Shown piece by piece: positions 17,859 to 26,060 of a stretch of 64,000 bases of DNA; within the stretch, counting starts at the first letter, position 1; the number at the start of each line of letters is the position of its first letter. Below the pieces are notes generated by a model. The model ran no database searches and was not told where the DNA came from. It was given only the letters and a program-made list of their open reading frames with translations. Made by a program: the position numbers and the translations under genes. Origin of the DNA: Tateyamaria omphalii (GTDB taxonomy: Bacteria; Pseudomonadota; Alphaproteobacteria; Rhodobacterales; Rhodobacteraceae); NCBI RefSeq assembly GCF_001969365.1, contig NZ_CP019312.1, forward strand, positions 930,001 through 994,000, read 5' to 3'.

Positions 17859-18632
17859 TTACGCGGCGTGGGTCGCAGAAAGGAACCCGCGCAAACGTTC
17901 GGATTTGGGGGCGCCGAACAGATCGTCGGGTGCCCCTTGTTCTTCGATCAGGCCCTGATGCAGAAACACGACATGGTCGCTCACATCATGGGCCAGTTTC
18001 ATGTCATGGGTGACGATCAGCATGGTGCGCCCTTCGGCGGCCAAGTCCTTGATCACCTTGACGACTTCCTGCTCCAACTCCGGATCCAGCGCGCTGGTCG
18101 GTTCGTCGAACAAGAGCGCCTCGGGCTCCATGCAGAGCGCGCGTGCGATGGCGGCGCGTTGCTGCTGGCCGCCGGACAGTTGCGCCGGATAAACGTCGCA
18201 TTTGTCGCCGATCCCGACCTTGTCGAGATAGGCGCGCGCGGCCTGTTCCACCTCGGCCGGGTCGCGGCGCAGGACGGTCACGGGCGCCTCCATCACGTTT
18301 TGCAGGATGGTCATGTGGGCCCACAGATTGAACTGCTGAAACACCATCGACAGGTTGGTCCGAATGCGCAGCACTTGCTTGGGGTCAGAGGGACGGCGAC
18401 CGTGATCGCGCCCCTTCCACGTCACCGGTTCGCCCTTGAAAAGCATATCGCCCTGCTGGCTGTCTTCGAGCAGGTTGCAGCAGCGCAGAAGGGTGGATTT
18501 GCCCGAACCTGACGAGCCGATCAGCGACACGACATCGCCCCGTTTTGCCCGAATATCCACGCCCTTCAGCACCTCGAGTGCGCCATAGGCTTTGTGCAGG
18601 TTGCGGATTTCGATAACGGCGGTGTCGGACAC
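17859..18632 (-). CDS. ABC transporter ATP-binding protein, polar amino acid/opine type
   Basis: A 257-residue HisP/GlnQ-like ATPase: Walker A LIGSSGSGKSTLLRCC, Q-loop FQQFNLWAHMT, signature QLSGGQQQRAAIARAL, Walker B EALLFDEPTSALDPE, and the switch His in LIVTHDMKLAHD. The start is taken as GTG at 18632 (VSDTAVIEIRNLHKAYG), since the open frame upstream is not family-like; no clear ribosome site is visible. It is the first gene of the leftward series down to 9158. Confidence 0.9.
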   Translation of the reverse strand: MSDTAVIEIRNLHKAYGALEVLKGVDIRAKRGDVVSLIGSSGSGKSTLLRCCNLLEDSQQGDMLFKGEPVTWKGRDHGRRPSDPKQVLRIRTNLSMVFQQFNLWAHMTILQNVMEAPVTVLRRDPAEVEQAARAYLDKVGIGDKCDVYPAQLSGGQQQRAAIARALCMEPEALLFDEPTSALDPELEQEVVKVIKDLAAEGRTMLIVTHDMKLAHDVSDHVVFLHQGLIEEQGAPDDLFGAPKSERLRGFLSATHAA

Positions 18633-18757
18633 TTGGGGGCAGCTACGTCTGTTTCGATCAGAGGGTATAAGGGAGGAAAAGATGTGCCTTGTCCACGGGC
18701 AAAAGGGAAGATTTGCCTGTGTTTTGCGCAAATTGACGTCTGGTGACGCCGGTTTGA

Positions 18758-19495
18758 TCAGGGATCGGGCGGAATGGGCAGGGCGAGGTACGCGGAGGCC
18801 GGCATGTTGACCAACCCCTTGAGCCGAAGGGCAGACCGATCCGTCGGTGACAGCCTTGCAATCGCCGCGCGCATGGCGTGCGCCAAGGGCGCGGGGTCCA
18901 GTGTCCGCGCCGTGATATAGGGCAAGGCCGGTGTGGGTGCGGTCCGGTCGAAGGGCGTGACGGCTGCGGTGGTGTCGATGTCGTGCTGCGCCGCGAGCAG
19001 GAGTGTCAGCGCGTCAATCGCGGCAAAGTCGGCGTCGCCCGCAGCCACCGCGTTGAGGCTTGCCAGATGCGCGCCGGTCTGGCGCATCCGACGCGGCGCG
19101 AGGTTGCGGGCGGTAAGATGCGTCACGGGCGCGGCCCAGCCCGATTGCGACAACGGCTCGTTGAAGGCCATAACGCCCTGATTGCACAAGGCTTTAAGGC
19201 CGCGCGTATCGTCACGCCGACGAATGAGGTAACTGAAATAGTGGCCGGGCGGACAGTCCGGCAGGCCGTAATCCGGCGTGCCGATCAGTGCGACATGCCC
19301 ATGCAGCCTTGCCCGGTACGGCAAGCCGCAGGTCTGGGCCAGCAGCAGGTCGGGTGCCTGCCAGACGCGCCAGAGATCGTCGCCGCGGGTGAGGGTTTCG
19401 GGCCCATGTCCCAGCGCCGTGCGGATGCCCGCCCAGAGCCGGTCATGGGCACCTTGCAGATGCGGCATGTCGTACATGCCGAGCGATGCGATCAT
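18758..19495 (-). CDS. PhnD-like (phosphate/phosphonate-type) substrate-binding domain protein
   Basis: A 245-residue protein resembling the periplasmic phosphate/phosphonate-binding family. It opens MIASLGMYDMPHLQGAHDRLW and has LTRGDDLWRVWQAPDLLLAQTCG and ADFAAIDALTLLLA. No signal peptide is visible and no permease or ATPase lies beside it, so a sensor or cytoplasmic role is possible. The start overlaps the stop of the TerB-like gene by 4 bases, indicating one operon with the TerB pair and rlmJ. Confidence 0.7.
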   Translation of the reverse strand: MIASLGMYDMPHLQGAHDRLWAGIRTALGHGPETLTRGDDLWRVWQAPDLLLAQTCGLPYRARLHGHVALIGTPDYGLPDCPPGHYFSYLIRRRDDTRGLKALCNQGVMAFNEPLSQSGWAAPVTHLTARNLAPRRMRQTGAHLASLNAVAAGDADFAAIDALTLLLAAQHDIDTTAAVTPFDRTAPTPALPYITARTLDPAPLAHAMRAAIARLSPTDRSALRLKGLVNMPASAYLALPIPPDP

Positions 19496-19926
19496 CCGCT
19501 GACGCGCTGGCGCGCCTTGGCGCTGTCCTGATCGGTGATGCCCAGCAGGTTGGTGACAAGGCGCAAAAGCGCGTCCTCTTCCTGCGCGCGTTGCCCATCG
19601 GCGAGCACGACCTTCCAGAGGGCTTCGACCACGGCAAGGCGGTCTTCGTAGGCGACGGCGTCCTTGATGGCGCGGGTGAAGCGGACGGTGTCGGGGGCCT
19701 CAGATTCCATCGCTTCGGCCTCGGCGCGTAACCTGTTGGTTTCGCTTTGAGAAAGGCCATAGCGGTCCTGTGTGATCTGGTCGATCAGGGCGCGTTCGTC
19801 GCCGGAATAGTCGTTGTCGGACCGGGCCACGCGAACGAGCAAGGCGGTGAGCGCAAGCCGCGCGTCGGCGTCAGCGATGGGGGCGGGTTCGGGCTGGATC
19901 AGCCGCTTGAGAAGGTCTTGGAACAT
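19492..19926 (-). CDS. TerB-like (tellurite resistance B/DjlA-N) domain protein, copy 1
   Basis: A 144-residue, all-helical protein of TerB type: ALTALLVRVARSDNDYSGDERALIDQ and VVEALWKVVLADGQRAQEEDALLRL carry the acidic D-xx-Y/E-E pattern of the fold. The neighbouring gene encodes a same-length homologue in tandem. TerB-like proteins bind metals or membranes in stress complexes, but no other ter genes are present, so the role is unknown. Confidence 0.8.
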   Translation of the reverse strand: MFQDLLKRLIQPEPAPIADADARLALTALLVRVARSDNDYSGDERALIDQITQDRYGLSQSETNRLRAEAEAMESEAPDTVRFTRAIKDAVAYEDRLAVVEALWKVVLADGQRAQEEDALLRLVTNLLGITDQDSAKARQRVSG

Positions 19927-19950
19927 GGGGGGGATATAAGCCGGTCTGCC

Positions 19951-20385
19951 CTAGTCGCCAAGCGCCTGCGTGCGGACCGCGGCGCTGTCGTCAGGCGTGA
20001 TGGCGAGGGCCGCCTCGATCTGGTGCAGCACGTCCTCTTCGATGCGGGCGTGATCGCCGTCGGCGAGCAGCACTTGCCACATGGCCGATGCCAGCATGAG
20101 CCGATCCTCGTAAGCCACTGTTTCCCTGAGGATATCCGTAAATTCAGGCGTGCCGGGCGCGTGCCGTTCCAGCGCCTCGCAGGTGGCGCGCAGCTTGGCC
20201 GCGTCCAGCGGTTTGAGGTTGAAGGTGGCCGACAGGATGTTGTCGATGGCGGCCACCTCGGGCGCCTGATATTCGCGGTCGGCCATGGCCACGCGCACGA
20301 GCAGGGCGCCCAGGGCCAGTTGCGGCGTGGGGTCGGGTAAGGGTTTGGTTTCCTTCGGTCTTTTCGGGAAAAGGCGTTCGAACAT
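19951..20385 (-). CDS. TerB-like domain protein, copy 2
   Basis: A 144-residue paralogue of the next gene, aligning along its full length: ALGALLVRVAMADREYQAPEVAAIDN, TVAYEDRLMLASAMWQVLLADGDHA and a terminal LAITPDDSAAVRTQA that matches LGITDQDSAKARQR of copy 1. It presumably arose by tandem duplication, now well diverged. Starts 6 bases after the rlmJ stop, so it is co-transcribed with it. Confidence 0.8.
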   Translation of the reverse strand: MFERLFPKRPKETKPLPDPTPQLALGALLVRVAMADREYQAPEVAAIDNILSATFNLKPLDAAKLRATCEALERHAPGTPEFTDILRETVAYEDRLMLASAMWQVLLADGDHARIEEDVLHQIEAALAITPDDSAAVRTQALGD

Positions 20386-20391
20386 GTGCGG

Positions 20392-21165
20392 TCACTTTAG
20401 CTGGTCGAAATGAGTTTTCAGAATTGTGGCCTGTTCGGCAAGGCCAAAGGGTGGGCGGAGGACAAACAGGCCGGATCCCACCATGCCGTGGCCGGGCCGT
20501 GCGGGGGCAAAGCGGACCTCGTGCCGGAGGGCGCCCGGGTGATCTTTCTGGAGTGTTTTCAGCATGTTGCTGTGTGCCCCTGATGTCAGGATCGGATACC
20601 AGAGCGCGATGATGCCCACATTCCAGGCGCGTGCGTATTTTCTGATGTGGGCGGGGATGGTTTGGTAGTCGTCCTTCTCCTCGAAACTGGGGTCGATCAG
20701 CATGAGGCCCCTGCGGGGTGTCGGTGGCAGGATCGAATGGGCCATGGCGAAGCCGTCTGTGCGGTGGACCTTGGCCGTGGGCAGCGCCAGTTCGAGGGCG
20801 TTGTGTTCGGCTGGGTGCAGCTCGGCCAGGGTGATGGTGTCGGTGTCGCGCAGGATCTGTGCGGCGATCATGGGGGAGCCGGGGTAGGCGTTTTTCCCAT
20901 GTATTGCAGTGGTTTGCGTGAGGCACCTGGTGTAGGGGTGATCGGCCGGGAACCAGCTTTGCGCCCGTGTGATGCCCTGCGCCGCCTCGCCTGTTTTCAG
21001 GGCCTCGTCGGCGCCGAGGTCATAGAGGGCGCGGCCGCCATGTGTCTCGATATAGCTGACCGGTTTGTCCTTGCGGGTGAGGTAGGCGAGCATCCACGCG
21101 AGCAGGCTGTGCTTGTGGACGTCGGCGAGGTTTCCGGCGTGGTAGATGTGCTGGTAGCTGAGCAT
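20392..21165 (-). CDS. rlmJ: 23S rRNA (adenine(2030)-N6)-methyltransferase RlmJ
   Basis: A 257-residue SAM-dependent methyltransferase that modifies A2030 of 23S rRNA. The start MLSYQHIYHAGNLADVHKH is the RlmJ hallmark; ETHGGRALYDL is part of the SAM site, and LMLIDPSFEEKDDY carries the DPPY-like catalytic motif (here DPSF). The open frame continues 235 codons upstream through the ferric-reductase gene, but that is non-coding in this frame; ATG 21165 is fixed by homology. First gene of the rlmJ-terB-terB-phnD-like operon. Confidence 0.9.
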   Translation of the reverse strand: MLSYQHIYHAGNLADVHKHSLLAWMLAYLTRKDKPVSYIETHGGRALYDLGADEALKTGEAAQGITRAQSWFPADHPYTRCLTQTTAIHGKNAYPGSPMIAAQILRDTDTITLAELHPAEHNALELALPTAKVHRTDGFAMAHSILPPTPRRGLMLIDPSFEEKDDYQTIPAHIRKYARAWNVGIIALWYPILTSGAHSNMLKTLQKDHPGALRHEVRFAPARPGHGMVGSGLFVLRPPFGLAEQATILKTHFDQLK

Positions 21166-21239
21166 GGGCGCATATGGCCCGAGGGGCACCGTACGCGCAA
21201 CGGTGAATGGGCCGTTTGCCGGAATGATCCGGACATACG

Positions 21240-21337
21240 GGTTAACGCCTGTAAAACAAGGCGAAACGGCGATGCACAGGGCGTGCACACCCTGTGCACC
21301 ATCCGTACACCGCGTGTGCACCATGTGCCGGGTTAAC
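21240..21337. promoter_or_regulatory. palindrome-rich leader in front of rlmJ
   Basis: Contains a perfect inverted repeat TGCACAGGG/CCCTGTGCA with an 8-base centre (21273-21298), a further GTGTGCAC (21314-21321), and is flanked by two GGTTAAC sequences (21240-21246 and 21331-21337). The right-hand GGTTAAC overlaps the stop codon of the upstream membrane-protein gene. Position fits the rlmJ promoter region; no regulator is identified. Confidence 0.4.
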
Positions 21338-21953
21338 GGTGCGTACGCTGCGATGTGTTGCGAAAGGGTAAACGGGGCAACATCCCCTTGATCAGGGCGA
21401 TGCGGGCGGCCGCCAGCAGGACGAGGGCGCTGAGGGCGAATTTGGTGACCGTCTCCATCGTGCCCTCGATCAGCAGGGCATGGGTGACGGTGCCGATGGC
21501 GATGATGACGGCCAGCGTGGCGTGCGTTCGGCGCCATGTGACTGGGCGCAGCGGCAGGCGCTTGCGCAGGGCGGCGATGAGGGCGGCGGCGAGGACGGCC
21601 CACATGGCCGTGACGCCCCAGATGGCGAAGGGCGTGGGCGAGCGGAAGAGCAGCACGTCGATCACGTCCGGGGGGCTGGTGATCCAGAGGCCCGCCACAT
21701 GGCCCGCGACGGCCAGCACCAGCAAGGCGCCGGTCACGCGGTGGATGCGGCGGCTGCGCGATGGCGTGAGGCCGGGCAGGTCGCCCGCGGCCAGAAGCGG
21801 TTGGACCAGCAGGAGCCCCATACCAAGGATGCCCGCAAAGCCTGAGGCGATGTAGATCCCGTCGCGCCATTGCAGGAGGGGGCTAAACGCCGCTGCGATC
21901 AAGGGCGCCGTCAGCGCGACCGCGAGCCCGGCCCAGATCAGGACGGCGCGCAT
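21333..21953 (-). CDS. ferric-reductase-like transmembrane protein
   Basis: A 206-residue integral membrane protein with about six hydrophobic segments. Histidines in RRIHRVTGALLVLAVAGHVAGLW and RRTHATLAVIIAIGTVTHALL are spaced as haem ligands in ferric-reductase-like/YedZ-like membrane domains. There is no fused FAD/NAD domain. It starts 8 bases after the stop of the Tat-exported dioxygenase-like gene, so the two probably form an electron-transfer pair, by analogy with other exported enzymes served by haem membrane subunits. The partner assignment is inference. Confidence 0.72.
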   Translation of the reverse strand: MRAVLIWAGLAVALTAPLIAAAFSPLLQWRDGIYIASGFAGILGMGLLLVQPLLAAGDLPGLTPSRSRRIHRVTGALLVLAVAGHVAGLWITSPPDVIDVLLFRSPTPFAIWGVTAMWAVLAAALIAALRKRLPLRPVTWRRTHATLAVIIAIGTVTHALLIEGTMETVTKFALSALVLLAAARIALIKGMLPRLPFRNTSQRTHR

Positions 21954-21961
21954 GGGGTGGC

Positions 21962-22453
21962 TCAGGCCGGGACGAGCACGAATTGCACGTCGAGCGTGGT
22001 GTCGGAGGCGCTGCGCATGATGGGGCGCAGGAACACCGTCTCGAACCCGTTGTCGTCAAATTCGGCGTCATAGGCGAGGTGGCCGTGCGGCTGGCCGAAG
22101 GCGGGCACGATCTGGGGCATGTCCATCTGGAAGCGCCCCTGGGCGTCCGTCAGCGTGGCGCCGTGGCTGCGTTCGTCGCGTTCATGGCCTTCGGTCGTAT
22201 GCGCCCACATCTGGATGCGCGCGTTCCGGATCGGAGCGCCGTCACCGGCACGCAGAACGGTGCCCGTCATCAGGAACCCGCCGCCGCCGATGCGGTCGAC
22301 GATGGGCGCGCCGGGACGGTAATTGTTGGCGCCCCCGCGCATGGTGGGCGTGGGCGCGACCCCTTGGGCGCGGGCGGGAATGGCGGTTGTCAGCAGCGCG
22401 GCGCTGCCTGTGGCCAGAACGGTACGGCGGGGCAGTGAGGTGGTCATGGTCAT
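21962..22453 (-). CDS. Tat-exported intradiol-dioxygenase-like protein
   Basis: A 163-residue protein with a twin-arginine signal (LPRRTVLATGSAALLTTAIPARAQ). The mature part keeps the beta-sandwich landmarks of intradiol ring-cleavage dioxygenases: LMTGTVLRAGDGAPIRNARIQMW, then TLTDAQGRFQM, and the HxH metal pair in FGQPHGHLAYDAEF. The two iron-ligand tyrosines of protocatechuate/catechol dioxygenases do not appear at the expected places, so the classical Fe(III) centre may be altered. Probably periplasmic; paired with the membrane protein downstream. Confidence 0.72.
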   Translation of the reverse strand: MTMTTSLPRRTVLATGSAALLTTAIPARAQGVAPTPTMRGGANNYRPGAPIVDRIGGGGFLMTGTVLRAGDGAPIRNARIQMWAHTTEGHERDERSHGATLTDAQGRFQMDMPQIVPAFGQPHGHLAYDAEFDDNGFETVFLRPIMRSASDTTLDVQFVLVPA

Positions 22454-22628
22454 GTCTCCTCAGTTGGCGTTGCCAATGAGGTAATGAGGTAACACGCCGG
22501 ATAAACCGGTGTCACGCGGTCGTGATGGTGGCGCGCTACTTGGAAAGGTCCGCTGTGCTGGACGAAGCGCGCTTTCGCTGCGGCTGCGCCAATGGCTGCA
22601 TTTGCTGCACTCCCTTGGTTTGAGTATC
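22454..22628. other. intergenic stretch, no gene recognised
   Basis: Leader of the dioxygenase-like gene plus the 3-prime side of an orphan gene. It contains two direct TGCTGCA-like half-sites (GGCTGCATTTGCTGCAC near 22594-22610) that are not palindromic, so a PhaR site is not claimed. Confidence 0.3.
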
Positions 22629-23051
22629 CTATTTAAGCGACTGAACGACTGATGCCCATACAGCAAGCGCGCTGCGATCTTTAATTTGATCCATTCGCTG
22701 ATGCAGTTGTCGCTCCCATGGCCCGGTTTTGGATTTTGCATCGCGCAAGGCTTTGTAAAACTCCTCGAGTGCCAAATCTGTTTTGCTTATCTGCGCTAAA
22801 GCGATCCCTTTCTCGAGGTGAATGATGGCTCCCTTTGCTTGTTCTAAAGAACTGACATTAAATATATAACCGGCGGCAAGTGAAATGTTGCAGAACCGCA
22901 GTTTCTTGGCACCGTCGTAGCGATCATTCCTGCACGCTCCAGCCATCAGGCCCGCCGTCATGCCGGTCAACCACACGCACAAAAAGACCCACACGAAAAT
23001 GGCGAAAGCCCATGCCTTGAACTTTGATTTCTTAGCTTCAGTCCTCTCCAT
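22629..23051 (-). CDS. hypothetical single-pass membrane protein with helical repeat region
   Basis: About 140 residues: a basic N-terminus (MERTEAKKSKFKAW), one membrane helix (FAIFVWVFLCVWLTGMTAG), then a region with a TPR-like pattern (AIIHLEKGIALAQISKTDLA, LEEFYKALRDA). I do not recognise a family. The DNA (about 22640-23060) is conspicuously more AT-rich than its surroundings and codon use is relaxed, both hints of recent acquisition. The start is uncertain: ATG 23051 is used, a TTG lies five codons upstream. No neighbour suggests a job. Confidence 0.55.
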   Translation of the reverse strand: MERTEAKKSKFKAWAFAIFVWVFLCVWLTGMTAGLMAGACRNDRYDGAKKLRFCNISLAAGYIFNVSSLEQAKGAIIHLEKGIALAQISKTDLALEEFYKALRDAKSKTGPWERQLHQRMDQIKDRSALAVWASVVQSLK

Positions 23052-23158
23052 GCGTACTGCTACCAAATGCGGGACAGTTGGAGAAGGTACTCGTCAGCTG
23101 CCATTTGTTCATCGCGCAGCATTTGGCAAACTGGGCTCTCCGCGGACCTTCGCCGCGC

Positions 23159-24802
23159 TCAAACCAAGCGGCTGACGTCCTTGGCCGCGCGCACGAAATC
23201 TTCGAACAGCGGGTGCGGCGCGAAGGGTTTGGATTTGAGTTCCGGGTGGAACTGCACGCCGATGAACCACGGGTGGTCTGCCCATTCCACGATCTCGGGC
23301 AGGCGCCCGTCCGGGGACATGCCGGAGAAGCAAAGCCCTGCCGTTTCAAGCTGGTCGCGGTATTTGATGTCGACCTCGTAGCGGTGGCGGTGGCGTTCGT
23401 CGATGGCGGTGGTGCCGTAGACCTGCGCGACGCGTGAGCCGTCTGTCAGCGTGGCGTCATAGGCGCCGAGCCGCATGGTGCCGCCCTTGTCGTCGCCCAC
23501 CTTGCGTTCGACCTTGTGATTGCCCTGCACCCATTCCTTGAGGTGGTAGACAACCGGTTCGAAACGTTTCTTGCCCGCCTCGTGGTCAAACTCTTCGGAG
23601 CCTGCGGTCTTGAGGCCGGCGACGTTGCGCGCCGCTTCGATCACGGCCATCTGCATACCGAGGCAGATGCCCAGATAGGGCACCTTGCGGGTGCGGGCGA
23701 ATTCGGCGGCCTTGATCTTGCCTTCGGTCCCGCGCTCGCCAAAACCGCCGGGGACGAGGATGGCGTGGAACCCTTCGAGATGGGGGGCGGGGTCTTCGTT
23801 CTCGAATAGCTCGGCATCGACCCATTCGACCTTGACCCGGACGCGGTTGGCCATGCCGCCATGGGTCAGCGCCTCGGCGATGGATTTGTAGGCGTCTTCG
23901 AGCTGGGTGTACTTGCCGACGATGGCGACCTTCACCTCGCCGTCGGCGTTGTGGATGCGGTCGCTGACGTCTTCCCATTTCGTCAGATCGGGCTTGGGCG
24001 CCGGGCTGATCTGGAAGGCGTCGAGCACGGCCTGATCCAGCCCTTCGGCGTGGTAGGCCAGCGGGGCGTCATAGATCGTGCCGAGGTCCTGCGCCGCGAT
24101 CACGGAGTCGGGGCGGACATTGCAGAAAAGCGCCAGCTTCTCGCGTTCCTTGACCGGGATCGGCCCTTCGGACCGGCAGACCAGAATATCAGGGGCGATG
24201 CCGATGGAGCGCAGTTCCTTGACGCTGTGCTGGGTGGGTTTGGTTTTCAGCTCACCGGATGCCTTGATGTAGGGCAGGAGCGTGAGGTGCATGAAGATGC
24301 ACTGGCCGCGCGGCTTGTCCTGGCTGAACTGGCGGATGGCTTCGAAGAAGGGCAGCCCTTCGATGTCGCCGACGGTGCCGCCGATCTCGCAGAGCATGAA
24401 ATCGACCTCGTCATCGCCGATCTCGATGAAATCCTTGATCTCGTTCGTGACGTGGGGGATGACCTGGATTGTTTTGCCGAGGTAGTCGCCGCGCCGTTCC
24501 TTTTCGAGGACGTTGGAATAGATGCGGCCGGAGGACACGGAATCGGTCTTGCGTGCCGCCACGCCGGTGAAGCGTTCATAATGGCCAAGGTCGAGGTCGG
24601 TTTCGGCGCCGTCGTCGGTGACAAACACTTCGCCATGCTCAAAGGGTGACATCGTGCCGGGATCGACGTTCAGGTAGGGGTCGAGCTTACGGAGCCGTAC
24701 GGAGAAGCCGCGCGCCTGAAGCAAAGCACCCAGGGCTGCCGAGGCGAGCCCCTTGCCCAGCGATGACACAACGCCGCCCGTGATAAAGATATAGCGTGCC
24801 AT
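23159..24802 (-). CDS. pyrG: CTP synthase
   Basis: Makes CTP from UTP, ATP and glutamine. The 547-residue protein begins with the family signature [20 protein letters not shown], has the synthetase motif [16 protein letters not shown] stretch ([19 protein letters not shown]), and a C-terminal glutamine amidotransferase domain with the nucleophile in [14 protein letters not shown] and the His-Glu dyad in [10 protein letters not shown]. Full length and intact. Follows secG on the same strand, the usual Rhodobacterales order; 159 bases separate the two. Confidence 0.97.
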   Translation of the reverse strand: MARYIFITGGVVSSLGKGLASAALGALLQARGFSVRLRKLDPYLNVDPGTMSPFEHGEVFVTDDGAETDLDLGHYERFTGVAARKTDSVSSGRIYSNVLEKERRGDYLGKTIQVIPHVTNEIKDFIEIGDDEVDFMLCEIGGTVGDIEGLPFFEAIRQFSQDKPRGQCIFMHLTLLPYIKASGELKTKPTQHSVKELRSIGIAPDILVCRSEGPIPVKEREKLALFCNVRPDSVIAAQDLGTIYDAPLAYHAEGLDQAVLDAFQISPAPKPDLTKWEDVSDRIHNADGEVKVAIVGKYTQLEDAYKSIAEALTHGGMANRVRVKVEWVDAELFENEDPAPHLEGFHAILVPGGFGERGTEGKIKAAEFARTRKVPYLGICLGMQMAVIEAARNVAGLKTAGSEEFDHEAGKKRFEPVVYHLKEWVQGNHKVERKVGDDKGGTMRLGAYDATLTDGSRVAQVYGTTAIDERHRHRYEVDIKYRDQLETAGLCFSGMSPDGRLPEIVEWADHPWFIGVQFHPELKSKPFAPHPLFEDFVRAAKDVSRLV

Positions 24803-24961
24803 GTTCGGTGCATCCCCCGTGGTTCAGTCTGGCCAAAGGCCACTGTGAGCGGACGCGCAAATGCGTTCCCCACGGGGCCTCAGTGTAACAGGATTCGGTT
24901 CAAAGGGGCAAGGTGGCCGCAACATGATGTTGCAGCTTTCTGGATGCCCGCAAGGTTTTGT

Positions 24962-25327
24962 TTAGTCTGCGCTGGGGACCAGCGGTGCGCTGTCGTCGCC
25001 GCTGGGCGGCAGCAGGTCGCTGCCCGGCGGCACCAGATCGTCGCCCGGCACGTTCTGCGCGGGCGGCGTGATGCCCAGCTGGTCGATGACCGAAGTGCCG
25101 GAGGCGTTTTGCGCGGCGATGATCGTCAGCGTGATCGACGTGATGGTGAAGGCGATCCCGAGGATCCACGTCACCTTGCCCAATGCCGTGGCTGCGGGCC
25201 GCCCCGTCGTGGCCCCACCGCCGCCGCCGCCCATGCCCAAGCCGCCCCCTTCGGAGCGCTGCATCAGCACAACGGCAATCAGGCCGAGGGCGAGGATCAG
25301 ATGGATGATGAGGACGACATTTTCCAT
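24962..25327 (-). CDS. secG: preprotein translocase subunit SecG
   Basis: A 120-residue SecG: two membrane helices (VVLIIHLILALGLIAVVLMQ and a second near WILGIAFTITSITLTIIAA) around a glycine-rich loop GGGLGMGGGGG, the SecG hallmark. It assists SecYEG-dependent protein export. The proline/aspartate-rich C-terminal tail (about 40 residues) is common in this order. ATG 25327 (MENVVLIIH) fits the family; the frame open to 25390 is ignored. Upstream partner of pyrG. Confidence 0.93.
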   Translation of the reverse strand: MENVVLIIHLILALGLIAVVLMQRSEGGGLGMGGGGGGATTGRPAATALGKVTWILGIAFTITSITLTIIAAQNASGTSVIDQLGITPPAQNVPGDDLVPPGSDLLPPSGDDSAPLVPSAD

Positions 25328-25442
25328 GGAGGCGTTGGGCCCTTTGCTGCGCGATGGGCGGTATCTATGCAAGTTTCGGATGCGGGGCAAGGGCGGTTTG
25401 GGCCTCTGGACAAATGCGCACGCAGCGTCCCATGATCGGCCT

Positions 25443-26060
25443 ATGCCACATGATCATGCCGACCACGACCACCCGCATTCGCTGCTGCCGCCAGACCCTG
25501 CTTTGCGGGTCAAGGCGCTGGAAACCATTCTGGTGCAGAAGGGGCTGATTGACCCCGCGGCGCTGGATGAAATCATCGACACTTACGAGAACCGGATCGG
25601 GCCGAAGAACGGTGCGCATGTGGTGGCGCGGGCGTGGTCCGACCCGGCGTTCAAGGCGGCGCTGCTCGCGGATGCCGATCCGGTGCTCGCCGGGATGGGC
25701 TATTATGGCCGTCAGGGGGAACATATGGTCGTGGTCGAGAACACGGCAGATGTGCACAACATGGTCGTGTGTACCTTGTGCTCTTGCTACCCGTGGCCTT
25801 TGCTGGGCATTCCGCCGGGCTGGTACAAGTCCGATGCCTACCGCGCCCGTGCTGTGCGTGAGCCGCGCAAGGTGCTGGCGGAGTTCGGTGTGACGCTGCC
25901 CGAGGGGCAGGCGGTGCGCGTCTGGGATTCGACGGCAGAGGTGCGGTATCTGGTGCTGCCGCAGCGCCCCGAAGGCACGGACGGTATGGATGAGGCGGCA
26001 CTCATGGCGCTGGTCACCCGCGACAGCATGATCGGCTGTGGATTGGCAAGCGCGCCATGA
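25443..26060 (+). CDS. nthA: nitrile hydratase alpha subunit, cobalt type
   Basis: Hydrates nitriles to amides as an alpha-beta complex. The 205-residue subunit contains the metal claw VCTLCSCYPW: Cys110, Cys113, Ser114 and Cys115, with two cysteines normally oxidised after translation. Thr between the first two cysteines (CTLC) is the cobalt-type signature; iron enzymes have Ser. A His-rich N-terminus (PHDHADHDHPHS) is typical. The ATG overlaps nothing upstream and lies 115 bases from the divergent secG start. The stop overlaps the nthB start (ATGA). Confidence 0.94.
   Translation: MPHDHADHDHPHSLLPPDPALRVKALETILVQKGLIDPAALDEIIDTYENRIGPKNGAHVVARAWSDPAFKAALLADADPVLAGMGYYGRQGEHMVVVENTADVHNMVVCTLCSCYPWPLLGIPPGWYKSDAYRARAVREPRKVLAEFGVTLPEGQAVRVWDSTAEVRYLVLPQRPEGTDGMDEAALMALVTRDSMIGCGLASAP

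Noticed and set aside
21166..21870. N-terminal extension of RlmJ giving a 492-residue protein
   Set aside because: The extension runs in a wrong frame through the ferric-reductase-like gene; RlmJ proteins start at MLSYQH.
22592..22610. PhaR site before the dioxygenase-like gene
   Set aside because: Two TGCTGCA-like half-sites are in direct, not inverted, orientation.
22460..22741. 93-codon minus-strand open frame
   Set aside because: Overlaps the better-supported orphan gene and intergenic DNA; Ser/Arg-rich composition with no ribosome site.
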